The translations under genes were made by a program, and so were the position numbers. From Acidimicrobiaceae bacterium (GTDB lineage: Bacteria > Actinomycetota > Acidimicrobiia > Acidimicrobiales > Poriferisodalaceae): a stretch of 59,626 nucleotides of DNA. The notes below the pieces were generated by a model. That model worked only from the letters and a program-made list of their open reading frames with translations. It was not told the origin of the DNA and did not search any database. Shown in pieces: positions 9,469-18,746 of the stretch. How positions within the stretch are numbered: position 1 is the first letter of the stretch; each line of letters starts with the position of its first letter. Location: positions 1 to 59,626 of the forward strand of contig PBKA01000018.1 of NCBI GenBank assembly GCA_002721305.1, read 5' to 3'.

Positions 9469-9504
9469 GAATGTTCGAACATTCCAACAACCGGCATGCT
9501 GTAC
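9460..9504. promoter_or_regulatory. Nested inverted repeats between divergent genes
   Basis: An outer 10-base inverted repeat, GTACAGCATG (9460-9469) and CATGCTGTAC (9495-9504), encloses a 16-base perfect palindrome GAATGTTCGAACATTC (9469-9484). It lies in the gap between the DUF805 gene (start 9468) and the dioxygenase gene (start 9546). Two dyads of this quality in 45 bases suggest regulator binding or an RNA hairpin at the DUF805 start. No known operator was recognised; the core does not fit the actinobacterial LexA box, which has the half-sites in the opposite order. Confidence 0.55.
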
Positions 9505-9545
9505 TGGACCCATCGGGTTTGAGTAAGAACTACCGTTGGAGGGGT

Positions 9546-10718
9546 ATGACAGATACGAAACTTCCGTTAGTCCAGGTACCGATAGTTGACTACGGCTCGG
9601 CGGAGAGCGATATGGCTAGCTATCGAGAGGATGGCACGAATCGTGCTCTTCAACTAGACAACCGCGGCCCAATCCGCTTTGGAGATGACGGACATCTCCA
9701 CCCTGAGATCATCGATGCTTACAGTCGTCACGGTTTCTACGTCCTCACCGATGTCATAGACCAGCAAGAGCTGAAAGAAATCGAAGCCGATGTGGCGATG
9801 ATGCTCGACAGATCACCAATCACCAAAGACGCTGAGGTCGATAAGCACGGCAATCCCGCGTTAGGAGTAGGTCTAGAAGGCCGAAACATCAGTTGGGTTC
9901 GCCCACTATCAGATCCTCTCGGTGGAACCGATGCTTCCTATGGCCGCCACCAGGCGAAAATGAATGAGCCGACCCCGCCAGCAGACGCTCCGGAGTATGT
10001 GGTGCAGTTATTTCTGGGTTCTCTCCAGTTCTCTGACGCGTGCCTACGTCTCTACGGACATCCTCAACTATTGAGAGTTGCTGAAGCAATCAACGGACAG
10101 GATTTCACCCCGTTCAATGAAGCAGTGTGGGTCAAACAACCAGGCTTAGGTGGTTCAGTCGCTTGGCACCAGGATGGCTGGACCCATTGGGATAGCCCTG
10201 AGTTGGATGACCATACCCACGGGTTCAATTTCATGGCCCAGTTGTACGGCTGCGATGCAACTAACGGCCTGTGGGTCATTCCTGGTTCGCACCGCGTCGG
10301 CAAGATCGACATCAAAGCAATAGTTGATGAGATCGGCTCAGATCGCCTACCAGAAGCGGTGCCGTTGATTTGCGGTCCGGGAGACGTTGCTATGACAAGC
10401 CGTCAAGCAGTTCATGGTTCATTTGCAAACACGAGCTCCAACGTCCGGGTGACGATCAATTTTGGGTTTCATCGTCGCTCTTCGGTACTCGGCATACGAA
10501 GCGGCGGCGTACACAACCCCATTTCGGTATATGACGAGGACTACATATTTGAACGCTCCAAGGCCATCGCGTGGGCAATCGATGCTCGCGCACAGCATCG
10601 TCCCAGTGAAGAACGTTACGTTTACAAGCCCTTCAATGGCCTCGAGGACCAGTACGTCTGGGGAGAGGACACGAAATCCCAGCTTCGCGATTACAACCTG
10701 CGGGACATAGGAATTTGA
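9546..10718 (+). CDS. Phytanoyl-CoA dioxygenase (PhyH) family protein
   Basis: A 390-residue non-haem Fe(II)/2-oxoglutarate oxygenase. The facial triad is visible: H208 and D210 (AWHQDGW) and H290 (QAVHGSF), with R301 (NVRVTINFGF) positioned to hold 2-oxoglutarate. The family hydroxylates acyl-CoAs and many small molecules. The ATG at 9546 follows a strong GGAGGGGT site; the frame open from 9471 has no support. The enoyl-CoA hydratase gene begins one base after its stop, suggesting the product is handled as a CoA ester in a short degradation pathway. Confidence 0.92.
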   Translation: MTDTKLPLVQVPIVDYGSAESDMASYREDGTNRALQLDNRGPIRFGDDGHLHPEIIDAYSRHGFYVLTDVIDQQELKEIEADVAMMLDRSPITKDAEVDKHGNPALGVGLEGRNISWVRPLSDPLGGTDASYGRHQAKMNEPTPPADAPEYVVQLFLGSLQFSDACLRLYGHPQLLRVAEAINGQDFTPFNEAVWVKQPGLGGSVAWHQDGWTHWDSPELDDHTHGFNFMAQLYGCDATNGLWVIPGSHRVGKIDIKAIVDEIGSDRLPEAVPLICGPGDVAMTSRQAVHGSFANTSSNVRVTINFGFHRRSSVLGIRSGGVHNPISVYDEDYIFERSKAIAWAIDARAQHRPSEERYVYKPFNGLEDQYVWGEDTKSQLRDYNLRDIGI

Positions 10719-10719
10719 C

Positions 10720-11526
10720 ATGAGTGTTGTCCACTATGAAGTGAATGATCACGTCGCTGTGGTCACTCTCAATCGCCCAGACTCTCGAAATTCCCTGGAC
10801 CCGGAACTCATCGTGGAACTTGCGGAGATTTGGGATCAGATCAAGGAGGACGGCCAGGTCCGAGTTGCTGTCCTCACAGGAGCCGGTGAGTCAACGTTTT
10901 GCTCCGGATTTGATCTCGGAACAACTATCCCGGTCATTACCGGTGCTCGGGATCCAGAAAATGAATTTGAGGAAGCGATCGCAACCGACAGAGAGTTGCT
11001 GCGTCGAGCGACACTCGCCGGGTATGACATCGGCAAGCCTCTGGTCGCCGCTGTCAACGGTCACGCTATTGCCGGCGGCATGGAGCTATTGCTTTCGTGT
11101 GATTTGCGGGTGATGGCCCAAGGAGTGAAATTGGGGTTGTCCGAAGTAGCGCTCGGACTAATTCCCGGCATGGGGGGAACCGCTCTGTTGCGCAGACATG
11201 TGTCAAGTGCTTTAGCCATGGAAATGTTGCTTTGTGCTCAACCGATCATCAGCGATGAACTAGCCGATTCCGGGCTATTCAATCGCTTGGTTCCGACTGA
11301 TCAGGTACTTCCCCAAGCCTTGGAGATTGCTCACACCGTGGCGTCGAACGCACCGCTTGCAGTCCAAGCAGCGCGACGCGTCATCCGCCAATCAGTGGAC
11401 CTTGACGAAGATGACGCTCTACTTCTTGAATCTGATTCTGGTGCCGTGCTAGCCGAAAGCGACGACGCCAAGGAGGGTCCTTTGGCGTTCATGGAAAAAC
11501 GAACCCCTAAATTTCAGGGGCGTTAA
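10720..11526 (+). CDS. Enoyl-CoA hydratase/isomerase family protein
   Basis: A 268-residue crotonase-fold enzyme. CSGFDL and AVNGHAIAGGMELLLSCD form the CoA-binding oxyanion region; glutamates in GGMEL and in LSEVALGLIPGMGG sit at the two usual catalytic positions. It probably hydrates or isomerises an unsaturated acyl-CoA. Its ATG is one base after the dioxygenase stop, so the two form an operon. The specific substrate cannot be told. It converges with the DUF1330-type gene. Confidence 0.92.
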   Translation: MSVVHYEVNDHVAVVTLNRPDSRNSLDPELIVELAEIWDQIKEDGQVRVAVLTGAGESTFCSGFDLGTTIPVITGARDPENEFEEAIATDRELLRRATLAGYDIGKPLVAAVNGHAIAGGMELLLSCDLRVMAQGVKLGLSEVALGLIPGMGGTALLRRHVSSALAMEMLLCAQPIISDELADSGLFNRLVPTDQVLPQALEIAHTVASNAPLAVQAARRVIRQSVDLDEDDALLLESDSGAVLAESDDAKEGPLAFMEKRTPKFQGR

Positions 11527-11545
11527 CTATCAGTTCCACCCACCG

Positions 11546-11944
11546 TCAGACCGAAGGTGTACTGAAATCCGAGAGTTCAATTATGTGTGCCGTCTCAACG
11601 CAAATCCGGCGGTAACGAAACATCTCCTTTGCGCCGTCCGCAGTGGGCAACGCGAGAAAAGCGTCGTGAGTTGGGTACCAAACGGCCAACACTTCATGGA
11701 AGCCATCGAGATCTCCAACGACTGACCCCTCAACCTCTGCTCGCCACAGTACCGAGCCTCCGACCGCCCCAACAGAGTGCTGGATTGCTGCCATGTACGC
11801 CCTGTAGATTTCGCCGTCGGGGAAATCAATTGCAGACTGGTACCTGTTGATGTTGAGCATCACCAAAGGCCGTCCCGGCGAATTCTCAGCCCTCTTTCGC
11901 AGTCTCGCTGTTTGATCTTCGTTTGATGTGATGCCGCCAGTCAT
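11546..11944 (-). CDS. DUF1330-like dimeric alpha/beta-barrel protein
   Basis: A 132-residue protein. The core PLVMLNINRYQ, YRAYMAAIQHSVGAVGGSVLW, and VLAVWYPTHDAFLALPTADG resemble DUF1330/EthD-type ferredoxin-like barrels, a fold shared by small monooxygenases and chlorite-dismutase relatives. No catalytic residue is certain. It stands divergently from the thioesterase gene. Several other proteins of this fold occur in this window (28935-29708, 40080-40373, 57871-58734). Confidence 0.75.
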   Translation of the reverse strand: MTGGITSNEDQTARLRKRAENSPGRPLVMLNINRYQSAIDFPDGEIYRAYMAAIQHSVGAVGGSVLWRAEVEGSVVGDLDGFHEVLAVWYPTHDAFLALPTADGAKEMFRYRRICVETAHIIELSDFSTPSV

Positions 11945-12030
11945 GAGACAACGCTAGTGCGAACCGGCCAGTGCCAAGAGAACGCGGCCTACGCTTTAGA
12001 CATACCACCGCACGACAAGGACCCGAATCG

Positions 12031-12822
12031 ATGACACCTTTTGAATATTTCAGTGTTTCTTCGAACAACGAGGGGTGGAGCCTTCACTTACCTAAAGAAA
12101 TTCACGGCGCTTTTGGGGGCGTGACAGGCGGCGCGTTAGCTGCCGCGGCTATCGCGCTAAGTCGCACCGTGGAACCAACTCGGACGGTAACCGGAATCGA
12201 CATCCACTTCCTGCGAGGCCTATCAACTACTGACGCTCAGGCCACAATAAAAACTCTCGCCTCGGGACGCAGCTTGACCATTCTGCGAGTCGAATTCACC
12301 GATGCGTCCGGGACACCCACGACGGAAGCCCGTGTCGCATTGGCAGCATCTGAGGCGCTTCGTGTCGATATTCAGGCAAAGGAGCGAAGCCGAGGTTTGC
12401 TGGGCCCCCCTCCCACAGATTTGTCCAGCAGCGCCAAGCCCTGGAGAAAACCGGAGGGAGTCGACGTACCAATTATTGATACTGCCCGCCCTCAAGCTGC
12501 GCGGGTGGACTCCGCGATCGCCACGTTGGTTTCAGTGCCATGGAATCCATCTGATGACGGTAGTGAGGGTGCTTGTCTGGCAGCGGACCTCTCGGTTGGA
12601 CCACCCGTTGACGCTGCTCTTCCCAAGGGTGGGTGGGTACCTCACCCCAACCCGGACCTATCCCTTAGGTTTTCGGCTCAAGTCACGCAACAGGACCTCG
12701 TTGCTATCGGAACGTGTCGCGAGATATCGCGCGGTTTCGCGACTGTTGAAACAGAGGTCTGGCAAGATCAATCTCTCGTAGCGACAGGCATTTCTACAAG
12801 TCTGTTAACCGCAAAGTCCTAG
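12031..12822 (+). CDS. Double-hotdog acyl-CoA thioesterase-like protein
   Basis: A 263-residue protein with two hotdog halves (about 1-115 and 150-263), the pattern of acyl-CoA thioesterase II-like proteins that release fatty acids from CoA. Seen: the helix GVTGGALAAAAIALSR followed by VTGIDIHFLRGL, typical of the first half, and LSLRFSAQVTQQDLVAIGTC in the second. The ATG at 12031 is preferred; the frame is open from 11971 but the extra 20 residues look non-coding. Identification is by fold pattern only. Confidence 0.75.
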   Translation: MTPFEYFSVSSNNEGWSLHLPKEIHGAFGGVTGGALAAAAIALSRTVEPTRTVTGIDIHFLRGLSTTDAQATIKTLASGRSLTILRVEFTDASGTPTTEARVALAASEALRVDIQAKERSRGLLGPPPTDLSSSAKPWRKPEGVDVPIIDTARPQAARVDSAIATLVSVPWNPSDDGSEGACLAADLSVGPPVDAALPKGGWVPHPNPDLSLRFSAQVTQQDLVAIGTCREISRGFATVETEVWQDQSLVATGISTSLLTAKS

Positions 12823-12903
12823 TTCAAAAATCCGACGGCCCAAGAAAACTGAACGATCCAAGTTTCCCTTGTAGGGTCAGGGTGGCCTCAGAGGAGGGAA
12901 ATC

Positions 12904-14115
12904 ATGAAGTTCGGAATGCTTTACGAGTTGCAGTTGCCCAAGCCATGGGATGAGGACGCGGAATTACGTCTTATCGACGAAGCAACGGAACAAATTGTTC
13001 TAGCGGACCAAATCGGCATTGATCATGCTTGGGCGGTCGAACATCACTTCCTGGAGGAGTACTCCCATTGCTCAGCATCAGACGTTTTTCTAGCGTCTCT
13101 CGCTGCTAAGACTGAGCGCATAAGAATCGGGCTGGGCATCCGGCAAGTGATTCCGAATTACAACCACCCGTCCCGGAGCGCTGAGACAGTAGCGATGCTG
13201 GATCTCATTTCCAGAGGAAGAGTTGAATTCGGCATTGGAGAGGGAGCGACACGTCTGGAACTACGCGGCTACGACATCAATGCTCGAAGGAAACGAGAGC
13301 TGTCCCTAGAAGCAGCGGAGCAGATTGCCAACATGATGGTCATGGAGCCCTACCCCGGCTTCGAGGGTGAAGGCTTCTCTATGCCTTGCAGAAATGTGGT
13401 TCCCAAACCTATGCAGAAACCTCATCCCCCCATGTGGATCGCTTGCACCAACCGTTCCACAATCGAAGTTGCGGCCCGAAACGGTTTAGGCGCCCTGGCC
13501 TTTAGTTTCGTAGACCCCGATGAGGCACGGACTTGGGCCGATATCTACTACGACATCATCAGAAGCGATGAGTGTGTCCCTATTGGTCACACAGTTAACG
13601 CGAATTTGGCGATGGTTGCGGGTTTCAGCCTTCATAAGGACGCCAATGAGGCAATGCGCCGCGGTATCGACGGATTCCAATTCTTTCGTTACGCGGTTAA
13701 CGCCTTAGTCGCTAACGAAACACGGCCAGGCCGCAGCAACTTGTGGGGTGAGTACGAAGAACTTCGGGGCCCAGAGTTGCCGACCATTGGCGCGCCGGGC
13801 ATCGGAACTCCTGATGACTACACGGCCTTAGTCAAAGAATTTGAGTCAGCTGGCGTTGATCAGGTGATCTTTTTGCAGCAGGGAGGCAAAAACCAACATC
13901 AACATATTTGCGAAAGCCTCGAACTATTCGGTGAAGAAGTGCTCCCCCACTTCGCTCCTTATCGGGATGAACGCGTCGCTCAAAAAGAACTAGAACTGGC
14001 ACCGTTTATCGAAGCTGCTTTGGAAAGAAAACAATGGATGGCCCCGCTAGACGACGATGAGATCCCTATAGTTCCACCCTCTCAGGCTCGGGAGTCGTTT
14101 TACGTAAAGTCGTAG
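12904..14115 (+). CDS. LLM-class flavin-dependent oxidoreductase
   Basis: A 403-residue bacterial-luciferase-like TIM-barrel protein. DHAWAVEHHFLEEYS and the FGIGEGATRLELRGYD segment are typical of alkanal/aromatic monooxygenase relatives using FMNH2 (or F420). An excellent ribosome site (GAGGAGGGAAATC) precedes the ATG at 12904. The C-terminal 50 residues (LELAPFIEAALERKQWM) extend past the usual barrel. Stop codons of this gene and the convergent esterase are 3 bases apart. Substrate unknown; one of five such proteins in the window. Confidence 0.9.
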   Translation: MKFGMLYELQLPKPWDEDAELRLIDEATEQIVLADQIGIDHAWAVEHHFLEEYSHCSASDVFLASLAAKTERIRIGLGIRQVIPNYNHPSRSAETVAMLDLISRGRVEFGIGEGATRLELRGYDINARRKRELSLEAAEQIANMMVMEPYPGFEGEGFSMPCRNVVPKPMQKPHPPMWIACTNRSTIEVAARNGLGALAFSFVDPDEARTWADIYYDIIRSDECVPIGHTVNANLAMVAGFSLHKDANEAMRRGIDGFQFFRYAVNALVANETRPGRSNLWGEYEELRGPELPTIGAPGIGTPDDYTALVKEFESAGVDQVIFLQQGGKNQHQHICESLELFGEEVLPHFAPYRDERVAQKELELAPFIEAALERKQWMAPLDDDEIPIVPPSQARESFYVKS

Positions 14116-14118
14116 GGC

Positions 14119-15072
14119 TTAGTTAGCGTCCAACATTCTCGCCAAGAAGCCATTGATGTCAGAACGCGCTTGTTTAGCGACGGCGGTCCCAGCCGCAAAA
14201 CCGTCAAATCCGTGAGGCGCTCCCGGGTAAACGTGAAGTTCAACCGGAACGCCCGCGTGGTTAAGTCTCTTCGCATAATCAATATCTTCATCAGCGAACC
14301 CATCCAGACTGCCGGTCATGATGAAGGCCGGTGGTAAGCCACTGAGGTCCTCTTCCCTGGTCGGCGCAGCGTGACTGGGAACCTCATCGGTTTCGAACAG
14401 AGTCCCCAAATAAGAGTTCCAACCAAAGTGATTGGACTCGGGATCCCATACAGGGACCTTCCAGTTCGCGGTGACGGTCTCGCGGGTATCGTCAATCATC
14501 GGGTAAATCAGAAGCTGATAGTCGACTTCGAACTCGCCGCGGTCTCGGACAAGTAGCGCCAAGGCGGCTGCCATTCCGCCCCCAGCACTCGGTCCGCCAA
14601 TTCCTATCCTCTCGACGTCGACACCGAGTGACTCACCGTTTTCCTTTAGCCACTTGAGCCCGGTATAAGAGTCTTCTAAGCCTGCTGGGTAGGGATGTTC
14701 GGGCCCCAGACGGTATTGGACGGCCGCTCCGACTAAACCGAACCGTTGACACCACCTATCGAACCGCTCGTCGTCTTGTTCGGGGCTTCCCAGCACATAG
14801 CCCCCTCCATGGGTCCAATACAGCGCTGGACACAACTCAGTGGAACTCTTGCTGCGATGAACCCGAACCCTGACGTCATTATCGTCGACTCCGGGTACGA
14901 AGTGGTCAACCCGTTCTACCTGATCAGAAAGTTCAACCTCTTCGTTGCGCAGCAGACGCGAAGTTCGGGCACTTTCAAGGGTTTTGGCGTTGACTGTTCC
15001 CAAAGCTGGTTGAGACTCTAAAAATGCTCGTACTTCAGGGTCGTAATATGGCTGTGAAATCATGCCTTGCAC
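14119..15072 (-). CDS. Alpha/beta hydrolase, hormone-sensitive-lipase family
   Basis: A 317-residue esterase. The HGGG oxyanion motif is at 88-91, the nucleophile S162 in GGPSAGGG, the likely acid D257 in GSLDGFADED and H287 in GAPHGFDG. These are the hallmarks of HSL (family IV) carboxylesterases acting on short acyl esters. The start may be the ATG at 15072 or the one at 15063 (MISQPYY). It lies upstream of nothing on its strand except the methyltransferase gene 30 bases away, which probably precedes it in an operon. Confidence 0.92.
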   Translation of the reverse strand: MQGMISQPYYDPEVRAFLESQPALGTVNAKTLESARTSRLLRNEEVELSDQVERVDHFVPGVDDNDVRVRVHRSKSSTELCPALYWTHGGGYVLGSPEQDDERFDRWCQRFGLVGAAVQYRLGPEHPYPAGLEDSYTGLKWLKENGESLGVDVERIGIGGPSAGGGMAAALALLVRDRGEFEVDYQLLIYPMIDDTRETVTANWKVPVWDPESNHFGWNSYLGTLFETDEVPSHAAPTREEDLSGLPPAFIMTGSLDGFADEDIDYAKRLNHAGVPVELHVYPGAPHGFDGFAAGTAVAKQARSDINGFLARMLDAN

Positions 15073-15102
15073 CGTAGAACAAGCCAGCTAGGTGACGCTC
15101 AA

Positions 15103-16161
15103 TTAAGCAAAAGCTTCGTACACAATATTGGATGGCGTCTCCGAGATTCGACCGAACTGGCCGTAGCCTGCCTCTTCGAAAACAGCGCTCATCCCTGGTT
15201 CTCCGGCTTGGGCTCCCATACCACGCCCTACGTCTTGTGATAACGAGCAGGGAGTGCAGAAGAAACTTGAGAATCCATAGAACGCACCACCGAGACCAGC
15301 GTGGTTTTCTGCCCTCGTGTCGAACGCGAAAGGCTCAATGAGCATCACAGATCCCTTGTCACTCAACTGAGATTTGGCATGCTGGGCAATCCCAACCGGA
15401 TCACCCATGTCGTGCATACAGTCAAAGAAGCAGATCAAGTCATAAGCACCCTGGTACTCGGTGGCACTTTCCACTTCAAATGTGACGTTATTGAGCCCCT
15501 GCTCCGCAGCCGCGGTTCTAGCCATTTCGATTGACGGACCGTGAAAGTCGATACCGACAAAGGAGCTGTTGGGATACGCAGCTGCCATGGTGAGCGTTGA
15601 AAGTCCTGCACCACAGCCGATGTCGGCGACAACAGCACCCTCAGCTATACGAGTTTCACCGCCACTCAAAGCCGGAATAAATTCCTGCACCAAATGATGC
15701 TCGTAACACGGGCGGAAAAATTCCAGAGTTCCGTCGAACAAGCACGGATGATGGTCACCCCAGGGCACGCCGCCATCGCCCCGAAATGCTGCCTCGACCT
15801 GATCAAGGCCAACATACATAGCTCGCACTGCTCCCAGACCACCAGCGAGCCAAGCCGGAGAGTGCTGTTCAGCCATCACCATTGCCCCTGCATCACTTAA
15901 TGCATATGTGTCCTCATCAGCGTCGTAGGACAAAACCCCAGACGAAGCTTGTTGGTCAAGTAGTTCCCGGGTAAGCCGTGCGTTGGTGCCCGCGGCCTCT
16001 GCTAAGTCGCCGGCCGTCATGCCTCCGCTACCCGCTAGGTGACCGTAAAGACCGAGCTTGTGCGCAAGGTCACTGCAGATCACTGTCGCAGCGCCGACCA
16101 TATGTCCAAGTATGTTTCCCGCATACTCCTGTACTTCTTCCATGTCTATTTCTGATGACAT
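15103..16161 (-). CDS. SAM-dependent methyltransferase with N-terminal winged helix
   Basis: A 352-residue protein resembling mycobacterial Rv2258c-type methyltransferases. Residues about 25-95 form a winged-helix dimerisation region (LYGHLAGSGGMTAGDLAEAA), and VVADIGCGAGLST (178-189) is the SAM-binding glycine loop, followed by FVGIDFHGPSIEMA and LICFFDCMHDMGDP. The acceptor is not known; such proteins usually methylate O or S atoms of small molecules. It is 30 bases upstream of the esterase gene on the same strand. Confidence 0.88.
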   Translation of the reverse strand: MSSEIDMEEVQEYAGNILGHMVGAATVICSDLAHKLGLYGHLAGSGGMTAGDLAEAAGTNARLTRELLDQQASSGVLSYDADEDTYALSDAGAMVMAEQHSPAWLAGGLGAVRAMYVGLDQVEAAFRGDGGVPWGDHHPCLFDGTLEFFRPCYEHHLVQEFIPALSGGETRIAEGAVVADIGCGAGLSTLTMAAAYPNSSFVGIDFHGPSIEMARTAAAEQGLNNVTFEVESATEYQGAYDLICFFDCMHDMGDPVGIAQHAKSQLSDKGSVMLIEPFAFDTRAENHAGLGGAFYGFSSFFCTPCSLSQDVGRGMGAQAGEPGMSAVFEEAGYGQFGRISETPSNIVYEAFA

Positions 16162-16362
16162 CCTCAGGTGTCCCTTCCAAATCGAGGCAAGCGCTTAGAC
16201 CTCTACCCTCTCCTAGGATGAGGCTCGCTGCTCCTGAAACTATCCGAAGATGCGAGTTGAATGTAGCGGTAGCTAATAAACACACCATTAAGTGACCGTC
16301 AATCGCTCACGCATGGCCGTCGCTTATCGCCAGACATTTAGGTCTCAGCAAAGGAGATGATC

Positions 16363-16875
16363 GTGTTAGACGACTTAGGCTTAATCGCCCAAATCATCGA
16401 AGGAGCGCTTCTACCGCTCTCATTGATTTATTTGGCAAGAGAAGCACAGCTGAACGTGAAGCTCACGAGAGCGCAGTTCAGCCACACTCTTACCGATCGA
16501 CTGTACGAACGATATTTGTCGTCGACGCAGAACGAAGAGTTCGTTGCCTTTCTCGCCAAAGATTTCTCTTCGCCAGAGCTAACTGCTGAAGATCATTGGC
16601 GAGTTACGCTCTGGACAAACACAATGTTGGTTGACCTGTTCGACACCTTCGAACAACGAGAAAATGGCCTTGCGACCCAAGAGCAACTAGACATGCGAGT
16701 CAACCTACTCAAGTTAGGTCTGATGCAAAGCCCAGGGGCGAAAGCAGCCTGGTCGTTATTGAAACCATCGAAGGATTCCGCCTTTGTTGACTGGTTCGAA
16801 ACCGAGATTTATGGAGGCCCGCTAGCTGATGACTCCGTGGATCGGACAACTTCGTTGAATATGCGAAGGCCTTGA
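16363..16875 (+). CDS. Uncharacterised protein with N-terminal membrane helix
   Basis: About 170 residues. A hydrophobic segment (IAQIIEGALLPLSLIYLAR) is followed by a soluble helical region without cysteines or catalytic motifs. The layout, a short membrane helix ending in IYLA, then charged helices, resembles a widespread family of uncharacterised bacterial proteins, but no function is assigned. GTG at 16363 is preferred because AAGGAG (16351-16356) lies 6 bases before it, whereas the ATG at 16357 directly abuts this site. It precedes the Rieske oxygenase gene by 41 bases and might be co-transcribed. Confidence 0.65.
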   Translation: MLDDLGLIAQIIEGALLPLSLIYLAREAQLNVKLTRAQFSHTLTDRLYERYLSSTQNEEFVAFLAKDFSSPELTAEDHWRVTLWTNTMLVDLFDTFEQRENGLATQEQLDMRVNLLKLGLMQSPGAKAAWSLLKPSKDSAFVDWFETEIYGGPLADDSVDRTTSLNMRRP

Positions 16876-16916
16876 TTAAGGCCTCACTCATCGTGACCAA
16901 AAGATAGATTGAAGCC

Positions 16917-18293
16917 ATGGAGGGAAATCAAGGAGGCCGATCACCGGGGCCAACCGTTCAAGACGTGTTGCGAGACGACGCTATCTCTCCACCGGAGGTA
17001 CTTCTTCGCGAGTACCCACCAACTTTCTCAAATAATCACGACATCTCTGTGGATCGCTATCTAAGTCAAGAGTGGCATGATCGAGAAGTCGAACACGTCT
17101 GGCAGAAAGTATGGCAAATGGCCTGCCGCTTGGAGGAACTCGCAGAAGTCGGCGACCACATCGTGTACGAGGTCGCTAACGAATCGGTCATCGTCGTCAG
17201 GACTGGTGAGGAACTTGACGATATAACCGCGTACATAAATTCATGTCTCCATAGGGGAACCCAACTACGCACCGAAGGCGGAAACGTCCAACGGTTCAGA
17301 TGCCCTTTCCACGGTTTCACTTGGGACCTGCGCGGCGAGCTAACTCTCATTCCCAATAGTTGGGACTTTCCAGATCTCGTGCCCGAAGATTTCTGTCTCC
17401 CCACGGCTCAAGTCGCATTCTGGGGAGGGTTTGTTTTCGTCAATTTCGACGACGAATGTGAACCGTTCGAAAGCTACATAGAGGTCCTTGACGAAGAGTT
17501 TAAAGATTTTCCCTTGGACCAGCGTTGGAAGGCAGCTCACGTAGAAAAAGTCATGCCATGTAACTGGAAACTAGCGTTAGAGGCCTTTATCGAAAGCTTC
17601 CACATAGGTGTTACCCACCCGCAAACGGCTGCTTACGTCGCTGACGCGAACACCCAGTACGACATTTTTCCCGGTTCGCGCCACGTGAACAGAATGATCA
17701 CCTTAGAAGGAACACCGAGCCCAAACTTGGGAGATGTTCCTGCCGAAGAGACAATCAGAAAAATGCAACGTGATGTTCCTTTTCATGGAGGGGAACCCAT
17801 CGTTGCCCAAAACGGCGAGCGAGTACGTGACCTCCTCGCTACTCGGGCCAGAGAAAAATTGGGGTCTTCAGCTCGGGCTGACATGTCAGATCTTTCGACA
17901 TCGGAAGCCTTGGACGCGATCGAGTACTTTCTTTTCCCGAACTTCGTTCCTTGGGGAGGACAAGGTGTACCGATCTGTTACCGGTTCCGACCAAACGGCA
18001 ACGATCCTCAGACTTCAATAATGGAAATAATGTTGCTGTTCGCACATCCGGACGAAGGCCCTCCTCCACCTCCTTCTCCCGTCGTCAAGCTAGGTCTCGA
18101 CGACACCTGGAGTGACACAGCAGCACTCGGAGGAGCAGGAATGGTCGTAGACCAAGACACAGACAACTTGGTCCGAATTCAAAGAGGTCTGCAGGCAAAC
18201 AAGCGAGGAAAGGTCACATTGGCTGCCTATCAAGAAAGTCGAATACGCCACTTCCATGAAACCCTCGAACAGTACCTCGACTCTCACAGGTAG
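16917..18293 (+). CDS. Rieske aromatic-ring-hydroxylating oxygenase, alpha subunit
   Basis: A 458-residue oxygenase component. The Rieske 2Fe-2S ligands are C110-x-H112 and C129-xx-H132 (SCLHRG, CPFHGF). The mononuclear iron site uses H229 and H234 in ESFHIGVTHPQ, with an aspartate expected near DAIEYFLFPN. Such enzymes hydroxylate aromatic rings or demethylate/oxidise other organics with electrons from a ferredoxin and reductase; none is encoded nearby. A SnoaL-like gene 10 bases downstream may supply the small subunit. First enzyme of a four-gene operon with an MFS carrier and an amidohydrolase-like gene. Confidence 0.93.
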   Translation: MEGNQGGRSPGPTVQDVLRDDAISPPEVLLREYPPTFSNNHDISVDRYLSQEWHDREVEHVWQKVWQMACRLEELAEVGDHIVYEVANESVIVVRTGEELDDITAYINSCLHRGTQLRTEGGNVQRFRCPFHGFTWDLRGELTLIPNSWDFPDLVPEDFCLPTAQVAFWGGFVFVNFDDECEPFESYIEVLDEEFKDFPLDQRWKAAHVEKVMPCNWKLALEAFIESFHIGVTHPQTAAYVADANTQYDIFPGSRHVNRMITLEGTPSPNLGDVPAEETIRKMQRDVPFHGGEPIVAQNGERVRDLLATRAREKLGSSARADMSDLSTSEALDAIEYFLFPNFVPWGGQGVPICYRFRPNGNDPQTSIMEIMLLFAHPDEGPPPPPSPVVKLGLDDTWSDTAALGGAGMVVDQDTDNLVRIQRGLQANKRGKVTLAAYQESRIRHFHETLEQYLDSHR

Positions 18294-18303
18294 CTTCCCA
18301 ATC

Positions 18304-18735
18304 ATGAACAGTCGCGACGACATCAACAATCTCGTTCACAGCTATTGCGATCGAGTTTGCAACAACGATCAAGAAGCGTGGCTGGATCTGTGGACCGAGG
18401 ACGGGGTGTGGAACATCGGCCGGGGGCCAGTTCACGGTCGAAACGAAATCCGCGCGGCAATGGCAACCGCCATGGACCTGTTCGAATCGGTGATACAACT
18501 GGCATTTAACGGCACCGCCACCACTGATGAAGCCGCCGGTGAGGGTCGCTGGTACTTCAGCGAGTTCGCTAAAACAAAATCAGGTAAGACACTGTTTTAT
18601 TTGGGCTACTACGACGACACCTACAGATGTGTCGACGACGAATGGAAGTTCGCGAGCCGCACCTTGACCTGGTTGTACCAAGGTCCTCCCGATCTCAGCG
18701 GAGTTTTCGGTCCCCCTGCTGGTTACAGCAGCTAG
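18304..18735 (+). CDS. SnoaL-like/NTF2-fold protein, possible oxygenase small subunit
   Basis: A 143-residue protein with NTF2 fold features: EDINNLVHSYCDRV-like N-terminal helix, AWLDLWTEDGVWNIG, GRNEIRAAMATAM and a C-terminal sheet ending DDEWKFASRTLTWLY. The family includes Rieske dioxygenase beta subunits, limonene-1,2-epoxide hydrolases and ketosteroid isomerases. Its position between the Rieske alpha gene and the MFS gene favours a small-subunit or product-processing role. The ATG at 18304 is used because the frame upstream overlaps the oxygenase. Confidence 0.8.
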   Translation: MNSRDDINNLVHSYCDRVCNNDQEAWLDLWTEDGVWNIGRGPVHGRNEIRAAMATAMDLFESVIQLAFNGTATTDEAAGEGRWYFSEFAKTKSGKTLFYLGYYDDTYRCVDDEWKFASRTLTWLYQGPPDLSGVFGPPAGYSS

Positions 18736-18746
18736 AAGGCAACAGC

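Noticed and set aside
9469-9484. LexA SOS box
   Set aside because: The actinobacterial box has GAAC...GTTC half-sites, whereas this palindrome has GTTC...GAAC, and no repair gene is adjacent.
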